A stretch of 64,000 bases of DNA from Solea solea (lineage: Eukaryota > Chordata > Actinopteri > Pleuronectiformes > Soleidae), in contig NC_081151.1 of the NCBI RefSeq assembly GCF_958295425.1, forward strand, positions 15,906,606 to 15,970,605, read 5' to 3'. Position 1 is the stretch's first letter, and each line of letters starts with the position of its first letter. The position numbers and the translations under genes were made by a program. Under the pieces are notes generated by a model. The model was not told where the DNA came from, ran no database searches, and saw only the letters and a list, made by a program, of their open reading frames with translations. Shown here one piece after another: positions 13,201-27,400 of this stretch.

Positions 13201-16200
13201 TCTCTTCTCATTTGATTTAATGCACATGTGAACACCCTGAGAAAGATTCCTGCCTGATGGAAAATACACATTTGAATACAAAAGTATTCATGAAAAGTCA
13301 TGTTTAATTCAGTTCTATAACAAATGTAATACACGTTTCATATAATATACTGTATATATGGGACTCATTTATTTACTGTAGAGTTTGAAATTATTTTAAT
13401 CATCACAGATAAACTGAGCACCGAGATTAAACTGTATTTTATGCACTGGTATTTCTGCAAATTGCATATTTTATTAACTGTATTATACAATCAGTATGAC
13501 ACAGAGGATTTTATATATATATATATATATATATTTATGTGTATATATGTTATGTTGTATACATATACATAAATATATATGTATACAACATAACATATAT
13601 AGACATACAATTATGTGTAACTTTCTTTGAAAAAGGATGTTGGTGTTTCCTAGAAGGGTTTTCCATCCATGATAATCTGTCATTAAAATTTTAAACATGT
13701 TGATATTTATTAAAAAAAAAACAAAAAAAAACGGTAACACAAGTCTAGATCACAGCAACATTGGTAACATGTCAAGTCGATAATGTTGAAATAATCGAGG
13801 TCAGACCAAATTATTCACCTGTAAGATTTACAATAGTGCAACAAAGAAATTGGATTTCAAAAATTTTTTATGATTTCCATCTTTGGAGATAGTTTTTTTT
13901 TTTCTTCATGTAAATGGAGTTTAAATCGTTAAATCGTTTGTGTCTCCTCCTCCCACGCAGGATCATACGCGTGTGGTCAGCCCCATCATCGATGTCATCA
14001 GCCTGGATAACTTCGCCTACTTGGCTGCCTCTGCGGACTTGAGGGGAGGTCAGGACACAAAAACACAAATCATGCACAGAAACAGCTGCAGTCAATAATA
14101 TTTTTTTTGGGGGAAAAAAAACCCTGTTTGACAAAACCATCATGATCCGTCCCAGATCAAATCAAATTTAAAACCCATGATCAAAACTGAAAACAACTTC
14201 TCCTGTAAGGACTTGCACTGAATCAACAGGAGACTCAAAACTGTCTTGACTCTTACACATTGACATCCATGTTTCTCTGTTTTCATTTAAAAATTATTTT
14301 TAGTTTGAAGTTTGAAAACACTGTTGTCTCTGCTTTGGCCTGAAAACTCCAGGGCTGCTGAGACTTTTTAAAACAAATGACACAGTTACTGTCATTCGCT
14401 TCTTGACTCTTCGCAGCTGCAACTCCACCATTTATCTCTGAGCAAAAAGCTCCATTGACACCAAACTTAAAGGTGTCAAAGGTGTAAATAAATAAAAATA
14501 TTAAAAAAAAAGAAATTACTTTTCATTTGGCAGACATTGAAGATTAAATAATTATAGTTATAATATAATAATACTAATAATATTTATATCGGGGGCAGGG
14601 TCTGCTCTGTGGGGTGGGGGTAAAAATCGATACATTGAAATATCGCAATATTTTGCCTGGCAATATTATTTATCACTTTTGAGACAACATGTATTGTTTT
14701 TTTAAGCATCCCTTTTTTTTAAACTGTTTTGTGGATTAGCATTAAAAAAAAAATCTTTTGACATTTCAGTCCACTAGATGGCGCCAGGTGCTCGCTGTTC
14801 ATGATTTCTCAAATATCGTATTATCAGAATCAGAATCCGTATTTATTGCCAAGTACATTTACACCGAATTTAACTTGGTGTTTTGGTGCATTTAAATAGA
14901 ATAAAATTAGGTATATAAAAAAAATGTATACAGTAACACAAACACAAAATTATTTCGACCCTAACAAAAAATCCATTGTAATAATTTGACAGTTTTATGG
15001 ACTGGAGATGTCATCAACGATCCCTCCTGTTTTGTGGCTGAGCCAAACCACACAGGGATGGAGGTGCACAGGACAGACTGAACAATGGCAAGATATCATA
15101 ATGGCAATCTATAACTATTTAGGTCATTATACACTAGGTACATGGCCACATTTGTGTCATACAAGTGGTTGCTGACCTTTTGCATTATGTGAAAAACTTG
15201 GTGTACAATTTTATTACATTCATTTTGCATACTTTATTTTTCTTTGCCACTTACCGTTCAATGGTAGAATAGTCACGTAATAATAAAGGTAAACAGTGAA
15301 TGGAAAGTTTTATTTTTCAATGCTACAAACGCTCATATATAAATATTGGTAAAACAATTGTGGTTAATAGCACAAAGTAAGAACATGTAGAAAAATATCA
15401 GGACCAGGATATGTATGCCCTATTTTCCAGCAGCTTGAAATGACAATGATAATTGAACACAAGCTCATTTGCAAACTCTGTGGCCAACATCTGTAATATG
15501 ACTCCTCATGCAGCATGTGCTGTACAGTGAACATGATTCAGTCCATATGTTCATGATTTAACAACAGCATAGACCTGCAGCCATAGCTTCTATGAGCCCA
15601 CCTTTAAACCCGACCACTTTCTCTCAGCTGATTTATATTATTATACTTCTGCGTCGCCTCCACAGCTACAGGCCTGCTTAATGATGCGTTAGTGGTTAAA
15701 TGTCCCGTCGCTACAGTTACCACAGAAGATCTATCATGGGGCATGAGTACAACATATGTAGGAGGCTGCCACAAGTCACAAGTCAGAGTTCCTAAGTTTC
15801 CAGCTGTGCCATTTCAACTGGAGTCCAGTAGATCCTATTAATAATTTTCTTTAATAATCCGGTCTGCACTTGCCTTGATACAATGAACCACAAGCAGATA
15901 TTTCTTCCCCTAAATCTCTCTCCCAGCATCTCTTGAGGCCTTCAACACTGGGTAGCTGAGAACCCCTCAGTTGACTATGAATAGTGCATGTCTAAGTAGT
16001 GCATGAATACAGGTACTACAAGTACTTCCAAAAATCCTTGTTTGGGAGTTTATACTTTTCCTTTAGTTCACAAAAGACAAAAGTTGGTCTCCATCAAACA
16101 GGTCCCTGATATAAATAATTCCCATTTTGATCCATTCAGCCCAGTAAAATCTTTCTTTTTTGCCTATATTGAGGCTTGAATTATACCATAATGATGTTTT

Positions 16201-18423
16201 AATTGTAAAATTGGGGTTTAAGCCTGCCATTTTATGCAAGGTTCCTGTGAAAAGGTGAGGACTGGATTGTTATGAGGAGGTTGAGGATATGTAAGGTCTT
16301 TTCTCAGTAACAAGATATCATCGGCTGATCTGAAAACCCTGTTTTCATATTAAAAAAAACATTCACGTGTGCATGTGGACTAAGTCTAGTGTGTACAGTC
16401 ACAAGTGGTTGTGGATGTTACTGTTGGATTTAAAGCACCGGTGTGTAACTTCTGTCACCAGAGTGTCGCTAACCACCTCAGACTAACTCCATGCCTCAGT
16501 TGAGTCTGAAGAACTTTCTGAAAGGACGATTTTAGGTCCATATTCCAACTGTTTGATTTTAACATTTAATGGTATTACACTTCTTAAATTGTTTTTCAGA
16601 GAACTGAGGTTCATTTGTTCACTGCCATCTCCACAGACAGAGAGTCATGTGGAGCTGATAGATGCATTTTGAATGGAACACATGTGTTTTATACTGAAAC
16701 GTTACAAACTCCAGCTTTAACTGTTTGTCTTCCTCTGTCAGGGTTCGACTGGAGTCTCCACTTTAAATGGGAGCAGATTCCCATCGAGCAGAAAATGGCG
16801 AGGAGTGACCCCACACAGCCAATCAGGTGTGACCTCATTATCACTGCATCAAGTAGACAGAAAGAAAGAAAAAGAAAATATTCAAGAGATTTTGTGTTGA
16901 GTTTTACGAAACAAAGAACAAACACAGTTATTACAAAACACAATATAACAAAAAGAAATTACTCTAAAAACAATAAAAAAGAGTACATGTATGTGTATCA
17001 TACATTTTACAGTTGTATTGCACTTGATTGATATAATAAAACAGCAAAAGTACTATTATTAGAACAATATTATTGTTATTGTTAAGGTGAAATCCTCTTC
17101 TGTGCAGGACGCCTGTCATCGCTGGTGGGATCTTCGTCATGGACAAAAGCTGGTTTAACCACCTGGGCCAGTATGACACTCACATGGACATCTGGGGAGG
17201 AGAGAACTTTGGTGAGCGCTCCACACATTTGAAATCATACTTATCTTTTTCTTCTTTTATTTTTTTAAATGAAACTACTATTTGTTTTATTTAATTTATT
17301 ATTAATAAAGAAAAGGGCATCTCATCCACTAATGGCCTGTTTCCACCGGCTCGCCCTGGCACGGCACGGTTAAGTACCTGGTACCAGGTACTTTTTTTAG
17401 TACCAAGTACTTTTTTTAGTTCCTGCTCTGGACTGACGAACTATCCAGGGTGTACCCAGCCTATCGCCCTATGTCAGCTGAGATTGGCACAGCGCCCCCC
17501 ACGACCCTCTGGTGGAGGATGATGGGTGGAAACAGAAATCAGGAAGGGGGGCACATACTTTTTCACAGCACTGTAGCTGCTGATTTTAGTTTTGAAAGAA
17601 GCTTGAGTAAATGTGCATTGCAGAAAAATTGATTTGTTCTATGTATGTGCAAAGTGTGGCTCCTCCTGTCAAAACAGGCTACTTCTTGACACACAGACAG
17701 ACATTCCTGGAATGAATAGATAGATAAGCAAAGTGTATTTTATTGCATTTTTGAGGAGGCTTTTAGCTTATTATTTCTTAGTAAAAAAATATTATTACAA
17801 CAGATGAGTACGGCAAATCATTGGCAAAGATACATGTGACTACTGTTTTACTGAAATACAACAGAGGAAATTATACGGTTGATTTCAGTGGAAAATCATT
17901 CATAAATCTCAACTATATTTACCTCTCCTCTACATTTATGTTCTTTTGTGAGTAACTGATCTGTATATTACTGTATATTAACATCCAGTGTTAATGTTCC
18001 ATGGATAAATCAATTTATTTTATCTTATTTTAAAAAGTATCCACATATTTTAACATGGCACATCTTTAATTTCAAATTTGGTCTGTGATGTGTTGCTTTA
18101 TTTAATGTATCAGCTTGGTTTGTTCTGAATTTCTTATTGTTTGACCTCGTCCGGCTACTCGACTTGGACACAGTTTTTAATTTTAATTGCCCTGAGTTAA
18201 TTACCTTGGCTTTGACGCTCCTGATTTAAAGGTTCCAGATTCAGAAATCTTTCACTGATCCCGCAGAGGAAAGAGGAATCAAACCCAGCACAGAATCCTA
18301 ACCACTAGACCACCAGGGACTGTGTCAAATGTATATGTGAATCACCAGAGTGTTAAAATCTCCATGACAGCAGCTTTTCTTTCTTACAATCTAGCAGGTG
18401 AACATGATCATGTGACTGAGCCC

Positions 18424-18494
<71 letters not shown>

Positions 18495-21400
18495 GTCCTG
18501 CAGAGCTTTCTTTCCGAGTGTGGATGTGTGGTGGGAGTCTGGAGATTCTTCCATGTAGCCGCGTGGGTCACGTGTTCAGGAAACGGCATCCGTACGACTT
18601 CCCCGATGGAAACGCTCTCACGTACATAAGGTGAGTGACATGTAATGAGTGGGTCGATTTGTCCTCCACACCCTGACATCTGTCTCTACACCGAACACAG
18701 ACTCTCCTCCTGCTGTCGATGCGATCAAACTACTTTACAGCCCATTTAAATGTCAACGGGTTATTTTTGCTGTATTGTCATTGTGGTTGGTGCATTTTTC
18801 CTCTTAACTCGCCGTCATAATCTTAACAGGAATATATGGAGTCTGTGTTTTCTTGTAGTGGGGCAGTCATTTTGTCATAGTTTAGTAAATTAATGAAAAA
18901 AAAATAACAAGTCAAGCTAGATTTTGGTGCAAAAACAAAGGACTATTTTGAAAATCAACCAGATTTACTTTGAATGTTTAGCTCATTTATATTTGAATAT
19001 TTTCTGATTTCTTGGCCTCTCGATTTGTGAATGAACACATTTGAAGACGAGGATGAGGAAACACTAATCAACATTTTGCACCTTTTTTTGGACATTTTAT
19101 AAATCAAAACAACCTTTTTTATCAAGAACATGTCAGCATATTAATTAATTTTGATTGCTCTAGTGTTAACCCCTCATACTTTGACCTTTAATGCTGTTCC
19201 ACCACCTCCTGTGTCCACATTTAACAGTTTACATACAGTTTATCTTATGAAACATCTTGTGTAAAACAAACTTTAACAGTGACGTTCTTTTAAGAAGGTG
19301 TTTCTGCTTCCTCACACCTAGAATTAGAATTTGGATGATGGAGAGGTATTACTTTTGCTGCTCCTGTGTCATTAGGCCTGTCTGCAGGAATGCCAGCAGC
19401 TTTGTCATTAAAGTCTCTGAGCAGGTGTATCTGCGTCTGTGTCTGTGCAGGAACACGCGGCGGACTGCCGAGGTCTGGATGGACGAGTTTAAACAGTACT
19501 ACTACACCGCCAGGCCGTCGGCCCAGGGCAAGGCCTACGGGAGGTTTGTCAGTTACACTGTCGTCCTCTTCTTTCTGTGTTTTTTAGAGACGCAGGTTTT
19601 TAGCGTGCTGTGTTTACATGTGCGTTTTTATAATTTGCATTTAGCTTTGTATTACTAGAATAGGGCTAGTATTTTTGAAAAAATTGTGCTTCCCAACCTC
19701 AGTTTCCCATGAGTCGAGAAATATCTTCATTCTTTTTTTTGTTACGTCACCAGTGACACTTGTTCCGAGCCGTGAAAGTGCAACGCTGATTCTGCACTTT
19801 TTAGACCCACTCGACCTCATTCCCAGAATGTAAACAGTGTCCGCCATCTTTGCTAACAGTTACGCTAACAGGACCAGGTGTCTCTGGTGGGCACGTAACA
19901 AAGAAAAGAATGAAGATATTTCTCAACTCAGGGGAAACTGAAGTTGGGAAGCACAATTTTTCAAAAATACTAGCCCTATTTCAGTAATGCAAAGCTAAAT
20001 GCAAATTTTTCAAAAATACTAGCCCTATTTCAGTAATGCAAAGCTAAATGCAAATTTTTCAAAAATACTAGCCCTATTCTAGTAATGCAAAGCTAAATGC
20101 AAATTTTTCAAAAATACTAGCCCTATTCTAGTAATACAAAGCTAAATGCAAATTTTTCAAAAATACTAGCCCTATTCTAGTAATGCAAAGCTAAATGCAA
20201 ATTTTTCAAAAATACTAGCCCTATTCTAGTAATGCAAAGCTAAATGCAAATTTTTCAAAAATACTAGCCCTATTCTAGTAATACAAAGCTAAATGCAAAT
20301 TTTTCAAAAAAACTAGCCCTATTCTAGTAATGCAAAGCTAAATGCAAATTTTTCAAAAAATTACTAGCCCTATTCTAGTAATGCAAAGCTAAATGCAAAT
20401 TTTTCAAAAATACTAGCCCTATTCTAGTAATGCAAAGCTAAATGCAAATGTTTCAAAAATACTAGCCCTATTCTAGTAATGCAAAGCTAAATGCACATTT
20501 TTTAAAAATACTAGCCCTATTCTAGTAATGCAAAGCTAAATGCAAATTTTTCAAAAATACTAGCCCTATTCTAGTAATGCAAAGCTAAATGCAAATTTTT
20601 CAAAAATACTAGCCCTATTCTAGTAATGCAAAGCTAAATGCACATTTTTCATAAATACTAGCCCTATTCTAGTAATGCAAAGCTAAATGCAAATTTTTCA
20701 AAAATACTAGCCCTATTCTAGTAATGCAAAGCTAAATGCAAATTTTTCAAAAATACTAGCCCTATTCTAGTAATGCAAAGCTAAATGCACATTTTTCATA
20801 AATACTAGCCCTATTCTAGTAATGCAAAGCTAAATGCAAATTTTTCAAAAATACTAGCCCTATTCTAGTAATGCAAAGCTAAATGCACATTTTTCAAAAA
20901 ATACTAGCCCTATTCTAGTAATGCAAAGCTAAATGCACATTTTTCAAAAATACTAGCCCTATTCTAGTAATGCAAAGCTAAATGCAAATTTTTCAAAAAT
21001 ACTAGCCCTATTCTAGTAATCCACAGCTAAATGCAAATTTTTAAAAAATACTAGCCCTATTCTAGTAATACAAAGCTAAATGCAAATTTTTCAAAAATAC
21101 TAGCCCTATTCTAGTAATGCAAAGCTAAATGCTAAAAGCTAAAACGACAGCACTGCTGAAAGCTGGCGATCATGAGCCGAATCACAACCTGTTCAGTCGT
21201 ATTTCAGTTCAGTGACATTTAGGAAGTACTGAACTAATATTTTAAATGAGATTCAGTGAATAATTCAGTACACGGAAAACAACTGTTTCTGTTTTATACG
21301 TTTGTCACATATAACACGACGTCACGGCGTTTCCACGCAGCCTCAACAGATTTGATATCCGTATCAACTGACACGGATTCAACTTTGACATGTCTTTGTC

Positions 21401-24400
21401 TCTCATTTTGTCTCTTACGTCCATCCTCTTTGTCGTTTTTTCCTCTTTAACTTTCTTGTGTTTTGTTCATGCAGCATCACTGACCGTCTGACTCTGCGGC
21501 GAAAGCTGAACTGCAAACCTTTCCGCTGGTACATGGAGAACATCTACCCTGAGCTGAGGTAACGACTCCGGACTGACACGTACAGTTAAATCATGTGACA
21601 GGATGCCTTTCAGACGCCTGTATAGTGAATGTATTGTATATAGTATATAGTATATAGTATATAGAAGAAATGTGTTCTTGTTCTTAACTTAACTAAAAAT
21701 GACACATATTTTATAGAATCTATAAACATTCAGTTAATTTGAAATGTAAAAGTGAAAAAAAATACAGTTTTGAGCTGTTTTGACAAATGAACTTTGGTAA
21801 ATATCAAGAAAGTTGGGTGCGAGACATTTTTTCTGAATTTGGCGTTGACGTATGACAAATGCAGCGGGTGATTTTTTTATTCTGGGTCAGAGACGCAGTG
21901 ATGAGTCATATTGTGTCTATTTTACTCCAAAATACTACAATAATCAGCCACAACATTTAAACCATAATAATAAATCAAGTCTGAATTTCCCCTTTTTGCA
22001 CAAAAACAATCTTGCAGTCCTTCGGGGCAACATGACCCTGACGTTCTGAAGCAGGGATCTAAATATCTAAATATATCTGATTTGTATGAGAATCTCTGAG
22101 TGAATCCTCAAAAGAGTCATATCCACTGTGTGGCTTCTCTCCAAATAACTGTGGTTTCTCAAATTGTCATTTTTCGAGGTTTGTGAGTACAGTTCATGAG
22201 TGAGACCTTTCCCTGACCTCCCTCCTTGTCCCCCAGGGTTCCTCAGCAGGACGCTGTGTCCAGTATAATGAAACAAGGTGGTTTGTGCCTGGAGAGTCGC
22301 GGGGCCGACGTGCTGACGCTGGCAGAGTGCAGGGTCACTGGAGGCAACAGGCCGCAATCACAGGTCAGAGATCTCTGGGCACTGTGGCTCTTCCATCCAG
22401 CCATCTTTTACCGCTTTATCCTCCACATGAGGGTCACCCGGGATAAAGGGACACAGAAACAAACAACCATCCACACTCACACCTATGGTCAATTTAGAGC
22501 AGGGTTCTCAATCTCAAGTGACCTGGGGGCCAATGAGTGTCTAGTTTGGTCAGTAGGGGGCCGGTCAAGTGAAAACAAAGTCCAAAAAAGGTTTTTGAAA
22601 AAAACACATCAAAATAATAATATTTCATGTGTTTATTTTAATATGGAATGATAAAAGGTTTACAATATACATGTATTTATGCTGTAAAATGAATCTATTC
22701 ATTTAATAACAGAAATAAGTTCATATTAAGTGTTAGGCCACATGACATTGATTGGGGGGGCCGCGTGTGGCCCGCGGAGACCTCTGATTTAGAGTGTCCT
22801 TTGGACTGTGGGAGGAGACCAGAGAACCAGAGAGAACCCACACACACACAAGGTGAAACTTGCAAACTCCACACAGAAAGAAACCAGGATCCGAACCAGT
22901 GACTTTTTTGCTGTGAGGCGGCAATACTAGCCACTTCACCACTCTGTAGCACTGACACTAAATAGGCTCATATGAGTTTTTTTGAAGGCACAAGGAGAAT
23001 TGTATCGTTGCATGAGGATAAAAAAAAAAGTAATTCCTACAAGACTCTTTTGTAATGATTTATTTCTTTGGACATGTTAGGAGACGTCATGTGTTTCTAT
23101 TTGAGTCAATCCCAGGATCCTTTACTTTTCTAATTCTGTCACAAATGTGAAAAAAGCTCTTATGTTGCTAGGATGCACAGCCAAAACATGCCCGTCCCTT
23201 TATTTCAATTTGGTCAAATGATTCAACATGAATTAATGTCACAGTTTTACCACGACATTAATTCTGATGCATTTAGTCTCAGTTATTATCAGACGTTGGA
23301 CGCTGAGATTCAGATGAAGGCAGGAGAGGGAAGAGTGCATCACTGACACATGTGGTCAGAGAATGTAAAAACTTGGACGGCTTCTCTTCTTTTTTCCAGA
23401 GAGTTCGCTGACGTCAAGCGTGTTAAATCAGTCTGACAGAGATGTAGTGGCAGATGTAGAGATGAAATGACAACCCTCTGGCTTAAACACCATGCACACT
23501 TGTATTAGTCCACTATCAGTGCTGCTTCTCCTACGTTATAGTCCTGGTCATGAAGGAACTGTCACCCACACAGACACAACTTCATCATATGAGACGAAAC
23601 ATATTCGTCATTGACCTTTTTTTTTTCTTGTATAAAGTACTTTAAAGGGATACTTGAGTAAAAGTACAAGTATCTTTCCAGAATATAACTTTGGCAGAAG
23701 TTGAAGTCACTTTTAAGTAAAGTAAAAGTCTTAAAGTTTATGACATCTACTGTACGTAAGTATCAAAAGTCATTTTCTGATATAAAATGTGCTTAAGTTT
23801 TAGAAGTAAACGTATTAAAAAAGTTAGGATTGAGCCATGGTGGCTCAGTGGTAGGGCGAGTTGTCTTTTGACTAGAAGCTTGATGGTTCAATTCCTGGTT
23901 CTTCAATTCTATGTGTGTCCTTGAGCAAAGACACTTAACTCCTAGCTCATCAAGACTATATAAATACAGACCATAATACCAACTCTTCTTCTTCTGATTT
24001 TGTTTGGTAGTAACAACGATAGTTAGTGGAAATGTCGTGGATTAGCAGTAAAAGTTACTAGAAATATAAAGTTTTTGTACTGTATGTCTAATTAGAACAA
24101 GTGTATTTTTTTCAGGTACATAAATGTGAAATGTGTGACTGAAATGATGATCATAAATAATTTATTGTTTTTTCTCTAAGACTAAATAAAAAAAAAACGG
24201 GTGACAAAATGAACAGTAATGTGGAATAAACACTTCTTGTACCCGCCCGCCCCTGCACTGCTGCTGTATGCACACAAACGCTCCCTCAGTCGGGTCTGAT
24301 AGTTCTGCTTGACGGAGCTTGTTTTCACGATCATGAGCATTATGTGTTTTGCAGAAATGGGAGCTCATAGAGCCACTGATCCGACAGCAGGACCTCTGCT

Positions 24401-27400
24401 TGGCCATTTCCTCCTTCGCCTCAGGGTCAAAGGTCAAGATGGAGCCCTGCAATACAAAAGAGCCCAGACAGGTAAGAAGACACAAATCGAGTTAGTTTTA
24501 GATGGACGGACGGACAGACTTTTGGCTCGCTACAAATCTAATCTAACTTTATTTGTAAAGCACTTTAAAAACAACAAGAGCTGAAACAAAGTGCTGTAAT
24601 AAAAATCGAAAAAATAAGACGTAAAACAACAATGAAACAATCAAATATAAAGACAGTAATTGTACAATAAACGTCTCATACTGGGTCGAAAGCCAAAGAG
24701 TAAAAGTGGGTCTAAGACAGACCTTTATGAGTTTATGTTTTTAAAAAAACCTGAATAAAGTCAAGAAAGATTGTTCCACAATTTAAGGATTTCTAAACAA
24801 ATAAAAGAAGAGTAGTGAGGCCAAAATGGATGTGTTCTTTCTTTCGTTCACGCTCAAGGTTAAAGGATGCGCAGCAGCATTCTGTGTGAGGTGATGACAT
24901 GAGCTCACAAAAAAAGAAGAATTCAGGCTTTTTTCCTTCCACTATCAGTCATGTGAACAGCGGGTGTTAGTTTTTCCAAAGGTTATTTTCATGTTTGGAA
25001 TGATGACGTGAATTCCTCCTGGATCTGCAATCATTCATGGAACATTTGGAGGTAAGAGTCGGACTGAGACGGATGATGATCAGGGTTAAATCTCGTCTTA
25101 AATGCATCTAATGTTAAAGGAAGATATTTTATAGAACAAGCGCTCCCATAACTTCACATCCCACCCTGGTCCTTCCACGTTCTCTCACTTTTCTTTTTTT
25201 TTTTAACACTTTTATCTCATGTGAATTCACTTTGGCTGCATGGGTGAGTGAGCGATGACATCGAGGGGAGCGTTTATTAAGTGGAACATGTGTGAAAAAT
25301 GTGTGTGTGGGGACTGTGCGCAGGCCAAGTGTAATCGTTCAGAGATATCACTGGGAGTCAGCCAAGCTGACAAGCAATCAGTTTTTGCTGTGGGAGACAT
25401 TTGACCTCATTGCCTTGAGTTTGAATCGACTGGAAAGATTTAAAAAAGAAATGTGTGTATGGTGATGATAATCCCTACGTGACAGGATGTTTAACTCTTT
25501 GAGAAGGGATTCACGTTGCCTTTGTAATGCAAATATGGTATTGTGGTGTTTTATCATTCATTTAGACTACACTTTGACAGTTATACCTGTTTTATTCGTT
25601 TTGAGAGACTTTTCTTTGTTTAATCTTGTAAGGATTCCTTAGGTTGCGTTATACTCGCCACATTTTCCTTAAATCCTGGTATTAATGCTCATTTTAGGAC
25701 ATTTTAGAAAAAAACAAACACACATAGCGGTGTCTGTTCACACGTTCACACAGGATTTTTAAGACTAACCTCTACGTTCACCTCCACACTTTGATCCATA
25801 TCGCTCTGCGTCACTTACTGTGTCGTCAATGTTGCAACACTTCCACACACAGTGACTCATGTGACTGTGGAAAGTGATAAATGTATGGATAATTGGTAAC
25901 ACTTTAAAATAAGGGTCCCTTAGTTAATGTTAGTTATTAAGCATTATTAAGCATTACTTAACTGTTAATAATATGCTGTATAATGCATAAATAATGAAAA
26001 CTAATTACAATATTAAACTTTTATTAATGATTTATTAACTAAGTGAGTAGTAAACATTAATTAACTGCCTAATAATGCATTATCTACTGTGTTAACAATG
26101 CTAAGTAATACATGATAATGATTGATAATATATTATTAAACAGTTCATTAATGCTTAATAATGTATTAACTAACGTTAATTAAGGGACCCTTATTGTAAA
26201 GTGTTACCGCATAATTAAATAAATCAATTTGAATTATTAGTTTAAGAGAAAACATCACAGGGTTTGTGTGTGTACCTGAGCTAGTTATAGGGTTTATCTC
26301 ATTTTTTTCCTCTTTTATATATAATGGGTTATATGTATATACGTATACATATATGCGTACAGTATATGTATGATTTAATTACAATTCAGAATGCTACGAT
26401 TTAATACTCTAACCACCATATGAATGCATCTTAATGCATGAGGAAAAAACAATGTATTCATATTTGTAATTTAATAAATGTAATAAACATGGAATCAGAT
26501 GGTTCTCTATAATGTGATTAAGTTACGTAAAAACTGAATCTTAATAAGATTTCTTTGTGTTTCCCTATATTTCCATGCAGTAGGTGGTAAATGGAACAAT
26601 AATACAACAATATAAAATATACAATGTGCGCTGGTTTAACAAATCTTTAATCCTTTGTTGTATTGCTATTGATTTTGACATTTATGATCAAGAGGAACAT
26701 CAAGACACTTTTTTTACACTCTTTCTGTTGACACATTTTTTATCTTTCATTTCAGCTCTGTATTTATAACACGATTTCCAAAGATGATAAAACATTTCTG
26801 GGAAAATTATTTAAATCAAACATTTTTGTGTAAATGTTTGTATCATCTATTATTGATGCGTTTTGATACTTTGCAACGGTTGTTTGGATACAGAATAAAC
26901 AGTTTGGGCCCAAAATAGAACCTTGAGGAACACCACAGCTTCTTTTCAAATGGTTAACCCTTTAACACCAAGCATATCGCAGACGTTTTTCTTCATTTTA
27001 AATTGTTAATACATTATTTTAACATGCAGCAAATTGTCAATAAGTGCCAGATATTGAAAGTTATTCTGGAATAATGGGCAAAAGCACTTTAATGACCTTA
27101 TGACAGACATTTTAAGGACATTTTAAGGATTGTGTGTTCATGGCTGTCTTTCTATTGAACCTTTTAACAGTCAAATAGTTGTATACAAATATATATATAT
27201 ATATTTGATATTTAAAAGTTAGTTAAACCACATTTAGTGATTAGATTTCCACCACACAAACAGACCAGGAGATTTTATCAGCAGGTACAAATAGTTTCTG
27301 TCTGTTGTGTGATGGCAGGCTGCCCTGAACTGCATCAGACCGATGATTTTTCCACTGTGAGAGCAGCGGATCAATCATTCATGTGATTACTGTAATCCAG

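Noticed and set aside
18322..18679. Open frames across the (TG)n tract on both strands
   Set aside because: They encode Cys-Val or Thr-His runs from a microsatellite; the true coding sequence in this interval is exon e7 in one frame.
19957..21132. CRISPR-like regular repeats
   Set aside because: The 49-bp units abut with no unique spacers and match a MITE end; the DNA is animal.
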